A stretch of DNA of 64,000 nt from Streptomyces sp. SID12501 (lineage in GTDB: Bacteria; Actinomycetota; Actinomycetes; Streptomycetales; Streptomycetaceae): assembly GCF_010550245.1 (NCBI RefSeq), contig NZ_JAAGLU010000004.1, forward strand, positions 277,303-341,302. The letters are read 5' to 3'. Positions 37,088-45,849 of this stretch are shown here, one piece after another. Made by a program: the position numbers and the translations under genes. The notes below the pieces were generated by a model, which ran no database searches, had not been told where the DNA came from, and was given only the letters and a program-made list of their open reading frames with translations. Numbering within the stretch: position 1 is the first letter of the stretch; each line of letters starts with the position of its first letter.

Positions 37088-38633
37088 GTCGGGATGTGCA
37101 CGCCGTGGAAGTCAGCGGCCGAGATCGTCCTGCACGTCCACGCACGGGCGGCAGGGGCGAGGGGCCCGCACTGCTCCAGGGCTTCGGGGCGGGTACATGG
37201 ACGGTACGTCCGGCGTCTGACGGACGCGGCGATCGGGGCAGAGCCGTGGTTGTCGAGCTGAGCGTGCGTCGCTTCCGCTGCGTGAACGGCGCCTGCAGCG
37301 CGGTGACGTTCACCGAGCAGATCGAGGGCTGACCACGCCTCATGCCCGTCAGACCCCGCCACCGCGCTCGGCACTGTTGTCCATAGCCTGCATGCTCGCC
37401 GGTCGGCCCGGCGCCCGTATGGCCGCACTGCTCGGCATCCGCGTCGCCAAGGACACCCTGCTGCAACTGCTTCGCACCATGCCCGACCGGCGTGAGGGGC
37501 CGGTGCGGGTCCTGAGCGTGGACGATTTCGCTCTGTGCAAGGGCGACTCGTACGCCACCGTCCTGGTGGATCTGGAGGCCCACCGACCGGTTGATGTACT
37601 GCCAGGCCGGGACGCCGGGCCCTTGGTCGCCTGGCTGACCGGGCATCCGGAGGTGGAGATCATCTGCCGGGACCGGGCCGGTGCCTACGCCGAGGGCGCC
37701 CGAACCGGTGCTCCCCAGGCTGTCCAAGTTGCCGACGGCTGGCATCTGTGGCGGAACCTCGCCGAGGCGGTGGAGAAGACCCTCGGCTCGCACCACACCT
37801 GAATCCGCTCCGCGTTCGCAACGAGTCCAGCTTGTGAGCCGGAATCGGCAAGCAGCACGATGCCGCACTTCAGCCCTCCGGACAGCACGCGCGACTGCCT
37901 CGGCCGCCCGCGGCGCCTGGTCGCCCGCACCAAGGAACGCTGCGCGGCAGTGCAGGAGGGACTGGCCGAGGGCAAATCCCTGACGGCGATCGGCCGGGAA
38001 CTGCGGCTCGACCACTCCGCCGTCCGCCGCTTCGCCCGTGCCGCCAGCATCGACGAACTGCTGGTCAAGGCGGATAACCGTCAGTCCATCCTCGACAAGT
38101 ACAAGCCCCAATTTCCTCTATAACAGCACCGGCTCCACCGCGAGGTTCGGGAACTCGGCTTCCCTGGAGACGTCCAGACCGTCCGTCGCTACCTCCGTTC
38201 ATCGAAGGAGAGCGGGCTTCCGGTGATACCGAAGCCCGCACCCCGGCCCCGCCGATTGGTCCGCTGGATCATGACCGCCCCGGACCGTCTGACCATCGGC
38301 GACGCGCGGGAGCTCAAGGAGATCCGAACCGCCTGCCCACACCTGGACGCCGCGACCAGACACGTCCGCGACTTCGCCGCCATGCTTCACGACCGACGCG
38401 GCGACCTGCTGCCCGGTTGGATGGACCGCGTCCTCACCGATGACCCGCCGGATCTGCACTCCCTGGTCGCGGGCCTTCGCCGGGACCAGGACGCAGTCGT
38501 CGCCGGCCTGTCCAGCTACTGGAGCTCGGGCCAGGTCGAGGGGCAGGTCACGCGCATCAAGCTGATCAAGCGGAAAGGCTACGGCCGAGCCAGCCTCGAC
38601 CTGCTCCGCAAACGGATACTCCTCATGACCTGA
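37087..38633 (+). mobile_element. ISL3-family transposase, broken by frameshifts and stops
   Basis: In order across frames: [49 protein letters not shown] (N-terminal zinc/HTH region), [20 protein letters not shown], then a DDE domain with [37 protein letters not shown] and [20 protein letters not shown]. Then GRELRLDHSAVRRFARAAS and, at the C-terminus, GLSSYWSSGQVEGQVTRIKL with IKRKGYGRASLDLLRKRI. These are all diagnostic of ISL3 (DDE). The frame changes near 37250 and 37340 and stops at 37801 and 38122, so it cannot make an active enzyme. Clear terminal repeats were not found. Confidence 0.85.
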
Positions 38634-38706
38634 TCTGACCTGACCGGCCCCGGAGCACAGGATCTTCAGGGGAACCGGTCGCCCGAACGCGCTGGAGCTG
38701 ACCTTC

Positions 38707-39138
38707 TTAACGTTCGAAGTCTCTCGCGGCGTCGTCCCAGCAAAGGCTGCGGAGACCGTGATCGGCATCCTCGCCTGATGGGATGTCGGGAGTCGCCTGG
38801 AACCACACGACGGTCAGTGCAGAGTGGTGCAGCACCGACTCTCGTTCCGGATCGATCGGCTGAGAGGTGAACGACCCAACGCACGTCACTGCAGGCAGCA
38901 GTTCGACCGGGCCGAAACCACCAGCAGGGAGGTCTGGCAGCTTCCGGACCGGCGCGACCAGGTGCACCGGAATTGAGGGACGATCCTTCTCGACGCTCCT
39001 GAGCAGGCTCTCCAGCTTGAGGTCGTTCCAGCGCCGGAACGGGTACCCCTCCAGCATCCCGCCATACGTCGAGGACAGTCGCACGTCCGAGAGTTCGATC
39101 GAGCGGCCTGAAGTGAGAACTATGTGTGCCAGTGCCAT
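38707..39138 (-). CDS. Hypothetical protein, 143 aa
   Basis: The start at 39138 (MALAHIVLTSGRSIELSDVR) gives a soluble protein with regular hydrophobic spacing and good codon character. LEGYPFRRWNDLKLESLLRS and a Pro/Ser-rich middle precede LTVVWFQATPDIPSGEDADH and LRSLCWDDAARDFER. I recognise no domain. It is transcribed convergently with the ISL3 relic. A possible immunity- or effector-type orphan is only a guess. Confidence 0.6.
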   Translation of the reverse strand: MALAHIVLTSGRSIELSDVRLSSTYGGMLEGYPFRRWNDLKLESLLRSVEKDRPSIPVHLVAPVRKLPDLPAGGFGPVELLPAVTCVGSFTSQPIDPERESVLHHSALTVVWFQATPDIPSGEDADHGLRSLCWDDAARDFER

Positions 39139-39411
39139 AGTCCCCAACCTAATGGCGCAACAGGATACGACTACCGGCCCCCGGCTCCGAGGCCGTGACA
39201 GTTACTCCAAGACTCCGACATCAGCATCGCCGCGTGGATCACAAGATCTTCGGTGTGGATGGTCGTGAGCGGCCGTGGCGGGATCCCGCCCGACGCTCAT
39301 GGCCGCCCTGGCATGACGTACGACGTGCAACAGGCCGTGACCCCCCGGCAACCGAGGGGCCACGGTACCGGTCCGGCACGCCCTCGCGAGCGCACGAACC
39401 GACGTACGGGA

Positions 39412-40038
39412 TCAGTACCAGAGCTGGTTGTCCCCGCCCGTGTAGCGCCACACGTGCGTGTACGCACCGTTCGACGTGGCGTAGTTGGCAACATCGAGGA
39501 AGCCGCCGTTGTAGCGGTTCTGCCACTGGTAGACCGTCTGGTTGGAGCCCTCGATCGACCGGGTACCGCGCGGGATCATGGTCCACTGTTGACTGCTGAG
39601 ATACACGTACCCGCTGCAGTTCCACTGGTGCACCCGAACGCCGTCACCCAGCCAGGGCCCCTGGATGTCCATGCACTTGCCGGTGTAGAGGTTCCTGATC
39701 CGGTAGTACGAGTTCCCGCCGACGCTTCCTTCATTGCTGAAGCACCAGAGCTGCGGTTCCTCCCCGCGGTTCTCCCAGAGCGTCACCGGCGCCCCGTCGG
39801 AGAGGCTCGGCCCGTCGATCTCGGTGACGGTGCGGACCCCTCTCGCCTTGGTCGCCTGCACCGCTCCCAGCCACTGGGGTCGGCCGCCGGCGTTCCAACC
39901 GCTGCCGTACTTGTCGAGGCAGCGGTTGTCCGCCGCGTTCGCCGTGCCCGCGGTGGCGATCACCACGACCGCCCCGAGCGACACCAATGTCACCAGACTC
40001 ACGAACACGGAGCCCAGCTTCCTGAAGAGCTGCTTCAC
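39412..40038 (-). CDS. Secreted ricin-type beta-trefoil lectin
   Basis: GTG at 40038 has GGTGGGGAA upstream and gives a signal peptide (KQLFRKLGSVFVSLVTLVSLGAVVVIATAGTANAAD cleaved at NAAD). The mature ~170 residues hold three ricin-like units with QxW-type motifs: EEPQLWCFSNEG, SSQQWTMIPRG and GGDNQLWY, plus YTGKCMDIQGPWLGDGVRVHQWNC. It would bind carbohydrate outside the cell. It has no catalytic domain, so it is a free lectin. An AT-rich stretch upstream (40245-40310) likely holds its promoter. Confidence 0.85.
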   Translation of the reverse strand: MKQLFRKLGSVFVSLVTLVSLGAVVVIATAGTANAADNRCLDKYGSGWNAGGRPQWLGAVQATKARGVRTVTEIDGPSLSDGAPVTLWENRGEEPQLWCFSNEGSVGGNSYYRIRNLYTGKCMDIQGPWLGDGVRVHQWNCSGYVYLSSQQWTMIPRGTRSIEGSNQTVYQWQNRYNGGFLDVANYATSNGAYTHVWRYTGGDNQLWY

Positions 40039-40347
40039 CTGTTCCCCACCCTTTCGACGACGGAAAAGGAACCGCCGACGGGCGCAGCTCACCGCCCACG
40101 AGATGCCGGACGGCCCGCTGAAACAGGCAGCCCACGGCGACATCCCGCCCTGGACGAGATCAAAGAACTTCCCCCGTAGCACGTCCCCCGCCCCGCTCCC
40201 CGCAGGGCTCAACGAGGCTATGGCCAAGGTTCCCGAGACGTCAAGATGTTCATATTAATTGCAATAAGGGGCTGAAGATCAGCTTTTGATCATTTTGTCT
40301 GATTGGGGCGAGTGTGAGTGGGCGTGCCGGTGACATTGGGGGGTCCA

Positions 40348-40382
40348 GGGTCTGTCCAGGCGGCCGTTGGCTGGACAGACCC
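40348..40382. repeat. 11-bp perfect inverted repeat, hairpin
   Basis: GGGTCTGTCCA (40348-40358) and TGGACAGACCC (40372-40382) are exact inverted copies separated by 13 bp. The same TGGACAGACCC sequence ends at 51185, exactly at the edge of the insertion in the SDR gene. It may be an IS terminal repeat relic rather than a plain terminator. Confidence 0.6.
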
Positions 40383-40991
40383 GCACTGGGAGCTACCACC
40401 GACGGGCAATCAGAATCAGCGGGCAGCCAGCCGACCTGAAGCTCTCGAGATTCCCGAGAGCTGAGGCAACCAACCCGGGAATCGACCCACTACATCCCAG
40501 CAGACCGGCCACCGAATGCCTCGCGAAGATCGGCGCCCTCAACTCCCTCCACGACGGACGCCTCAGGCCCCGCGACCTGGTGCAGATCACCGAACTCCAC
40601 CAGGCCCCCGCACCCGATCCCCGGGCAAAGGCCAACCGCCCGATCGATATGAACGCCCTCAGCGGAGCGGTATGCCGGAGACGGCCGGACGGGAAGTCCC
40701 TGAGCGCCGCCTCCGTTGCCCACATCGCCACCCTGGGTACGAAGGGTGCGTGCCGGCGGACTCAACTCGGCAGGTTGGTGACCAAAACCTGCCGCTCGGC
40801 GCGTCTGCGGCCTACAACGTCGCCGAGGGGACGTGTGAAAACCGCTTCAGCACGGTAACCAGTCCACCGAAAGCAGCAGGTCAGAGTCACCAGGAGTGCA
40901 CGGAGAGACTCGGCGCCGATCGGACCGAGCCGCCATCATCAGTGCCAACTATCTCTCTCTTGTACCAACTAAAAATCCTCGTCACACGGCC
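40383..40991. other. Region without a convincing gene
   Basis: About 600 bp between the hairpin and the acyl-CoA dehydrogenase stop. Open frames exist on both strands (for example plus-strand text around IGALNSLHDGRLRPRDLVQI), but none has a recognisable domain or clear start. The area is lower in GC than the surroundings and lies next to IS-like hairpins, so decayed mobile DNA is likely. Confidence 0.4.
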
Positions 40992-42170
40992 CTAACGTCG
41001 CACCCTCGGCATCCCCAGCCCGATCCACGAGATGATCTCCCGCTGGATCTCGTTGTTGCCGCCGCCGAAGGTGAAGATCACCGCTGAGCGGTAGCCACGT
41101 TCCAGTTCGCCGTGGAGTATCTCGCCGGCCGAACCCTCCTTCAGCGCGCCGGGGGCGGCGACGATCTCCAGGAGCCAGGCGTAGGCCTCGCGGCGGGCCT
41201 CGGAGCCGTAGACCTTTACCGCGGAGGCGTCCTGGGGGGTGAGGGTGCCTTCCTGGACGGCGTTCACCATCTGCCAGTTGAGGAGTTTCATCGCGTCGAG
41301 CTTGGTGTGGATCTGGGCCAGGCGACGACGCACCCACGGCAGGTCGACGACGCGGCGGCCGTCGGCGAGCTTGGTCTCCATCGCCCAGCGCTGGACGTCA
41401 TGGAGGGAGCGGATGGCCATCGTGCCGTGGGCGGCGAGGGTGACACGCTCGTGGTTGAGCTGGTTGGTGATCAGCCGCCAGCCCTGGTTCTCCTCGCCGA
41501 CCCGGTGGGCGACGGGGACGCGGACGTTCTCGTAGTAGCTGGCGGTGGTGTCGTGCGAGGCGAGGGTGCGGATGAGGGTGCAGGAGTAACCGGGGTCGGT
41601 GGTCGGCATGAGGAGCATGGTGATGCCCTTGTGCGGCGGGGCGTCCGGGTCCGTGCGCACGGCCAGCCACACCCAGTCCGCCGTGTCACCGTTCGTCGTC
41701 CAGATCTTCTGACCGTTGACGACATACTCGTCGCCGTCCCGTACCGCCCGCGTCTTCAGGGCGGCAAGGTCGGTGCCCGCGTCCGGCTCGCTGTAGCCGA
41801 TCGCGAAGTCGATCTCGCCGGCGAGGATCTTCGGCAGGAAGTACGCCTTCTGCTCCTCGCTGCCGTACCGCATGATCGTCGGGCCGACGGTGTTGAGCGC
41901 CATCAGCGGCAGCGGTACGCCCGCCTGGGCGGCCTCGTCGAAGAAGATGAACTGTTCCATCGGGGACAGTCCGCGCCCCCCGTACTCCTGCGGCCAGCCG
42001 ACGCCGAGCCAGCGGTCGGCGCCGAGGCGGCGGATGGTCTCACGGTAGAAGCGCTTCTGGGCGACATGGTCGCTGAAGCGCGAGTAGGCCCGCTCCGGCA
42101 CCAACTCGGCGAAGTAGGCGCGCAGTTCGGTGCGCAGCTGCTGCTGCTCGGGCGTGTATTCGAGATGCAC
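40992..42170 (-). CDS. Acyl-CoA dehydrogenase (FadE type)
   Basis: A 392-aa flavoprotein: VHLEYTPEQQQLRTELRAYF at the N-terminus, IGYSEPDAGTDLAALKTRAV and YVVNGQKIWTTNGDTADWVW for FAD and substrate binding, and FGGGNNEIQREIISWIGLGM at the C-terminal catalytic loop. The GTG start at 42170 is five bases after AGGAGG. The style matches FadE enzymes of steroid side-chain degradation. A perfect KstR-consensus site lies 48 bp upstream, so it is probably induced by steroid-derived CoA thioesters. It is monocistronic. Confidence 0.92.
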   Translation of the reverse strand: MHLEYTPEQQQLRTELRAYFAELVPERAYSRFSDHVAQKRFYRETIRRLGADRWLGVGWPQEYGGRGLSPMEQFIFFDEAAQAGVPLPLMALNTVGPTIMRYGSEEQKAYFLPKILAGEIDFAIGYSEPDAGTDLAALKTRAVRDGDEYVVNGQKIWTTNGDTADWVWLAVRTDPDAPPHKGITMLLMPTTDPGYSCTLIRTLASHDTTASYYENVRVPVAHRVGEENQGWRLITNQLNHERVTLAAHGTMAIRSLHDVQRWAMETKLADGRRVVDLPWVRRRLAQIHTKLDAMKLLNWQMVNAVQEGTLTPQDASAVKVYGSEARREAYAWLLEIVAAPGALKEGSAGEILHGELERGYRSAVIFTFGGGNNEIQREIISWIGLGMPRVRR

Positions 42171-42217
42171 GGCGCCTCCTGCTGGCTCCCCAAGGCCGGA
42201 CCTGTCGGCGCACACGG

Positions 42218-42231
42218 TAGAACGTGTTCCA
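42218..42231. promoter_or_regulatory. KstR-type operator before acyl-CoA dehydrogenase
   Basis: TAGAACGTGTTCCA fits the published KstR consensus TNNAACNNGTTNNA at every fixed position. It lies upstream of a FadE gene, as in known KstR regulons. The regulator itself is not in the window. Confidence 0.7.
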
Positions 42232-42323
42232 GAAATTGGGAATGGCGGTGCGTGTACCGGTGCGCACATGCCTGAGGGGGTCCCGGATGTCCGGAACCCC
42301 CTCGGGGCAGTACGGCGAACCGC

Positions 42324-43103
42324 TCAGTGCGCCACAGGAGTCGCCTGCGGCTCGGCACCGCTCGCCCCGACGGGCGCCGCCGCCCTCGGGACCAGCAGCC
42401 GTTCCGCCAGCAGTCCGAAGATCAGGCCGAACGCGGTCCACATGGTCGCCTGGATGGCGAGCGTGGCCACCCGGTACTTCCACAGCAGGCTCGCGGAGAA
42501 GCCCTGCGGGACCTCGTTGGTGAACGAGGGCAGGAACGCGTACGCGAGTCCGACGACCAGGACGAAGGAGGCGACCGCGGCGAGGGTCGCGTTCCAGTTG
42601 CCCAGGCGCGGGGCCAGTCGCTTGCCAAGGATCACCGCAGCGACGGACAGCAGCACGCTCAGCGCGACCATCAGGAAGAACAGTGCCGTGCGCTGGTTGA
42701 GGGTGTCGGGGTCCCCGACGGCGGGCGGGTTGGCCGGGTACTTGAGGAACGGCACGACGTACACGGCGAGCAGCCCGGCCCCCGCGAGGAGCAGCGCGGT
42801 CGCGCGCGGCCCGAAGCGGCCGATCCGGCCGAGCGCGAAGCAGTACGCGAGGGCCGCGATACCGCCGAACGCGACGCCGTACACGAGGACACCGGTCCCC
42901 AGACCCACGGTGGACTGCAACGCGCGGGAGACGAGAGCCTGTTCGGCGGCATGCCCGTGGGCCTCGTGCATCTCCTCGAACGCGATCGCGTCGTCGACGA
43001 GCGGCTCGGCGAAGAAGTACGCGACGACCCAGACGAGCACACCCGCGGCGAGGCCCGCGAGCATGCCGCGGACCAGGAGGTTTCGGACAGTGGTGGAGTT
43101 CAT
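42324..43103 (-). CDS. cbtA: CbtA, cobalt transporter subunit
   Basis: A 259-aa membrane protein with about six hydrophobic segments: VRGMLAGLAAGVLVWVVAYFF first, then VGLGTGVLVYGVAFGGIAAL, ALLLAGAGLLAVYVVPFLK and LFFLMVALSVLLSVAAVIL. A His/Glu-rich loop (EEMHEAHGHAAEQ) follows helix 1. This is the CbtA pattern. It is encoded 25 bp downstream of cbtB and is under the same cobalamin riboswitch, so it likely takes up cobalt for B12 synthesis. Confidence 0.88.
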   Translation of the reverse strand: MNSTTVRNLLVRGMLAGLAAGVLVWVVAYFFAEPLVDDAIAFEEMHEAHGHAAEQALVSRALQSTVGLGTGVLVYGVAFGGIAALAYCFALGRIGRFGPRATALLLAGAGLLAVYVVPFLKYPANPPAVGDPDTLNQRTALFFLMVALSVLLSVAAVILGKRLAPRLGNWNATLAAVASFVLVVGLAYAFLPSFTNEVPQGFSASLLWKYRVATLAIQATMWTAFGLIFGLLAERLLVPRAAAPVGASGAEPQATPVAH

Positions 43104-43128
43104 GAGCTCGTACGTTTCCCTGTCGTCG

Positions 43129-43350
43129 TCAGTGGCAGGGGAAGCCGAGCAGGTGACGGGCGTCGTGCACCCATTCGTGCACGCCCTCGCCGGAGACCAC
43201 GGAGGTGGCGCCCTGTTCGGCGCCGACGAAGTAGAGCAGCACCAGCATCAGCACGCCGAAGAAGACCGCCCAGGGGGCGATCGCGCCGATCGGCAGCTTC
43301 TCGGGTACGGCGGTGGGAACGGCGGTCGGCTGGACTGCGGACTGGGCCAT
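43129..43350 (-). CDS. cbtB: CbtB, cobalt transporter small subunit
   Basis: A 73-aa protein with a single transmembrane helix (IAPWAVFFGVLMLVLLYFVG) and a C-terminal metal-binding tail (HEWVHDARHLLGFPCH), the CbtB signature. It is the first gene after the riboswitch and is followed by cbtA. Ribosome site AGGAGG precedes its ATG. Confidence 0.9.
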   Translation of the reverse strand: MAQSAVQPTAVPTAVPEKLPIGAIAPWAVFFGVLMLVLLYFVGAEQGATSVVSGEGVHEWVHDARHLLGFPCH

Positions 43351-43409
43351 GACAGGACCTCCTGGGGGAACTCGCGTCCCGTATCGGTGGTGCAGAGGAC
43401 GACAGTCAC

Positions 43410-43527
43410 GGGTCTGACTTGACCCCGGACCGCACCAGGCGGGTTGGTACGGGGCTTACAGTGGCGCGACCGTGCCGGATTCCCACCGGCTTCCGTCGAA
43501 CCGTCGTCAATATCGACGAGAAGGTAC
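43410..43527 (-). ncRNA. Cobalamin riboswitch
   Basis: On the minus strand upstream of cbtB the sequence runs GGAAGCCGGTGGGAATCCGG, then CGCGCCACTGTAAGCC, then AAGTCAGACC. These are the core of the adenosylcobalamin riboswitch (GGGAANCCGGTGNNAATCCGG ... GCNACTGT ... AGTCNGNNNACC). It ends about 60 bp before the cbtB ATG. High B12 should shut off cbtBA. Confidence 0.85.
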
Positions 43528-43650
43528 CGCGAAGCGGGGGTGCGGCCAAGGGCGCATGTGACGGCGTACGGCGCGCCGGTGCGCCGTACGCTGCCTCAAG
43601 TGCCGTACATGACAACGACATTGGGGCGGAATGAGCGCGGGAGCGACCGG

Positions 43651-44259
43651 ATGACGAGCCGAGTGATGTTGATCTCACCGGCGATCAGCGCGGCCCTGCG
43701 GGAGGCCCGTTTCGACGACGACTGTCCCCTGGACGCGTCGGGGCTGCGGCTCGCCCGGGCGGCGGCGGGGGCGCTCCCGCCGGTCTCCCGGGTCTGGGTC
43801 TCCCCCACCGCACGCTGCCATGAGACGGCTCGGGCGCTGGGTCTCGACGCCGGTTCGGCACCGGGCCCGGCCGGCCTGGACGTGGGCCGCTGGCGCGGCG
43901 CGACCCTGACCGAGGTGACGGAGAAGGAACCGGAGTCGCTGGCCCGGTGGCTGACGGACCCTCAATCCGCCCCGCACGGAGGTGAGTCGGTCCGCGCGCT
44001 CTGCGACCGGGTCGCCCGTTGGCTCGACGAGACGGCGGCGCAGGTCACGGGCCGGTCGGTCGCGGTCGTCGAGCCGGAGATCGTACGCGCGGCGACGGTA
44101 CGGGCGCTGGGGGCGCCCGGGTCGGCGTTCTGGCGGATCGACGTTCCGCCCTTGACGGCAACGGAGTTGAGCGGCCGGGCGGGACGCTGGAACGTGCGGG
44201 TGGGCGGGCAGCTCGGGGCGCCGCACGAGGCGTCGGCCGGGGCGCCGCACAACGGCTAG
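43651..44259 (+). CDS. Degenerate histidine phosphatase (phosphoglycerate-mutase fold)
   Basis: A 202-aa protein with the phosphatase fold: VWVSPTARCHETARALGLDA (the SPxxRxxxTA motif), PHGGESVRALCDRVARWLDE (the GES motif). The two catalytic His motifs are altered: the N-terminal RHG is replaced by MLISPAISAALRE, and the second His site reads AVVEPEIVRAA instead of VVSHGGVIRA. Catalysis by the usual phosphohistidine route is therefore unlikely. The start at 43651 follows GGGAG; an in-frame ATG at 43609 exists. Divergent from cbtBA across the riboswitch, it may act in B12 biology as a binding protein, but this is inference. Confidence 0.78.
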   Translation: MTSRVMLISPAISAALREARFDDDCPLDASGLRLARAAAGALPPVSRVWVSPTARCHETARALGLDAGSAPGPAGLDVGRWRGATLTEVTEKEPESLARWLTDPQSAPHGGESVRALCDRVARWLDETAAQVTGRSVAVVEPEIVRAATVRALGAPGSAFWRIDVPPLTATELSGRAGRWNVRVGGQLGAPHEASAGAPHNG

Positions 44260-44304
44260 GGAGCGGAGCGGGCGTGGACCCGCCGGATTACGGAACGCCG
44301 TGTC

Positions 44305-44706
44305 TCACCCGCCGACGCGCCCGGAGTCCGGCGTCTGAAGCGTCCATGCGAAGTCCGTGCACGCCTGTGCGCACTCCCGGCATGCCTTCGCCGCGTCCTC
44401 ACCACCGGAGTGGTCGTCGAAGACCTGGGCGGTTTCCAGACAGACCGTGCTGCACCACTCCAGTTGGACGCGGAGAGCGGCCTCGTCAAGGTCCACCTGT
44501 TCGGAGAGGAGGCGGCACGTCGCGTCGCACACCTCCGCGCACAGGATGCCCTTGCGGCGTGCGAGGGCTTCGGTGGCGGGTCCGTCCGGGTCCGCGAGAC
44601 TCGCGCGCAGTGCGCACGCCCGCGCGCACTCCGTGCACGCCTGGGCACAGACGAAACGGTCCTCCAAGAACCGGAAGAGTTCCTGTTGCGTAGTTGTAGG
44701 GGTCAC
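44305..44706 (-). CDS. Cysteine-rich four-helix copper-storage-like protein (DUF326)
   Basis: A 133-aa helical protein with Cys at 20, 24, 27, 31, 56, 60, 64, 85, 89, 109, 112 and 116, spaced three or four apart along helices (CAQACTECARAC, CAEVCDATC, CSTVC, CRECAQAC). This is the DUF326/Csp3 pattern, in which cysteines line the bundle and bind Cu(I). No signal peptide is seen, so it would be a cytosolic copper store. It lies between the degenerate phosphatase and paaE, on the same strand as the paa operon. Confidence 0.85.
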   Translation of the reverse strand: MTPTTTQQELFRFLEDRFVCAQACTECARACALRASLADPDGPATEALARRKGILCAEVCDATCRLLSEQVDLDEAALRVQLEWCSTVCLETAQVFDDHSGGEDAAKACRECAQACTDFAWTLQTPDSGRVGG

Positions 44707-44748
44707 GCCGATCGAGTTGCCGAAGCTCGGCCCGCCAAACCCTTTGAT

Positions 44749-45849
44749 TCAGCTGTCGTAGTCGACCGTCAGTGTCTCCGAGACCGGGAACGACTGGCAG
44801 GTCAGGACGTAGCCCGCGGTGACCTCCGCGGGTTCGAGGGCGTAGTTGCGGCGCATGTCCACCTCTCCCGAGGTGACCAGCGCCCGGCAGGTGCCGCAGA
44901 CGCCGCCCTTGCAGGCGAACGGCAGGTCCGGTCGGGTCCGCGCGGCCCCGTCCAGGACGGTCGCCTCCCGGGACAGCGAGGTGGTGGTGGAGCGGCCGTC
45001 GAGGGTGATGGTGACCCGGCTCACCGGGCCCTCGGCCACCACGTCCGTGTGCTGGACCTGGCGGACCGGCTGGTCGTCGGCGTAGAAGAGTTCCTGGTGG
45101 ACCCGGTCCGCGGGCACGCCCAGCTCCGCCAGCAACTTCTGGGCGTCGCGGACCATGCCGTGCGGTCCGCACAGCCACCAGTGGTCGGTGCCCGGCACGT
45201 CGACGAGGCCCGCGAGCAGTGCGGCGAGCCGTTCGGCGTCCAGTCGCCCCGACAGCAGCTCGGCCTCGCGCGGCTCACGCGACAGTACGTGCCCCAGCTG
45301 GAAGCGCGTACGGTACAGGTCCTTCAGGTCCGCCAGCTCGTCGGCGAACATCACGGTGTCCGTACGCCGGTTGCCGTACAGGAGGGTGACCTGTGAGAGG
45401 TCGTCGGCGGCCAGGACCGACTCGGCGATCGACATCATCGGGGTGATGCCGGAGCCCGCGGCGATCAGGACGTGGTGGCCGGACGCGGTCAGGTCGGGGG
45501 TGAAGGCGCCGGTCGGGGTCATCACGTCGAGCTCGTCGCCCGGGCGCACCTCGTCGACCAGCCAGGACGAGAACAGGCCGCCGGGCACCACCCGTACACC
45601 GATGCGGGGCTGTTCGCCCGCCGGGGCGCAGATCGAGTACGACCGCCGCTCCTCGCGCCCCTCGAACTCCCGGCGCAGGGTGAGCGACTGCCCCGGCGTG
45701 AACGCGTACTCGGCGGCCAGGTCCGCCGGCACCTCGAAGCCGACGGCGACGGCGTCCGCGCACAGTCGTCGTACATCGGCGACCTTCAGTGCGTGGAAGA
45801 CCGGGCGGCGGCGTACGGGGGCCGTGGGCAGGGCGGTGGGCGCGGCCAT
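44749..45849 (-). CDS. paaE: Phenylacetyl-CoA epoxidase reductase subunit PaaE
   Basis: A 366-aa flavoprotein-ferredoxin. The FAD domain reads ERRSYSICAPAGEQPRIGVR, the NAD domain HHVLIAAGSGITPMMSIAES and VTLLYGNRRTDTVMFADEL, and the C-terminal [2Fe-2S] domain CKGGVCGTCRALVTSGEVDM with a later Cys in LTCQSFPVSE. It passes electrons from NADPH to the PaaAC oxygenase. The start overlaps the paaD stop (ATGA). Last gene of the paaABCDE operon. Confidence 0.95.
   Translation of the reverse strand: MAAPTALPTAPVRRRPVFHALKVADVRRLCADAVAVGFEVPADLAAEYAFTPGQSLTLRREFEGREERRSYSICAPAGEQPRIGVRVVPGGLFSSWLVDEVRPGDELDVMTPTGAFTPDLTASGHHVLIAAGSGITPMMSIAESVLAADDLSQVTLLYGNRRTDTVMFADELADLKDLYRTRFQLGHVLSREPREAELLSGRLDAERLAALLAGLVDVPGTDHWWLCGPHGMVRDAQKLLAELGVPADRVHQELFYADDQPVRQVQHTDVVAEGPVSRVTITLDGRSTTTSLSREATVLDGAARTRPDLPFACKGGVCGTCRALVTSGEVDMRRNYALEPAEVTAGYVLTCQSFPVSETLTVDYDS

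Noticed and set aside
40516..40995. Possible protein-coding frame in the 40.4-41.0 kb gap
   Set aside because: No recognisable domain, poor start and overlapping frames on both strands; kept only as an unexplained region.
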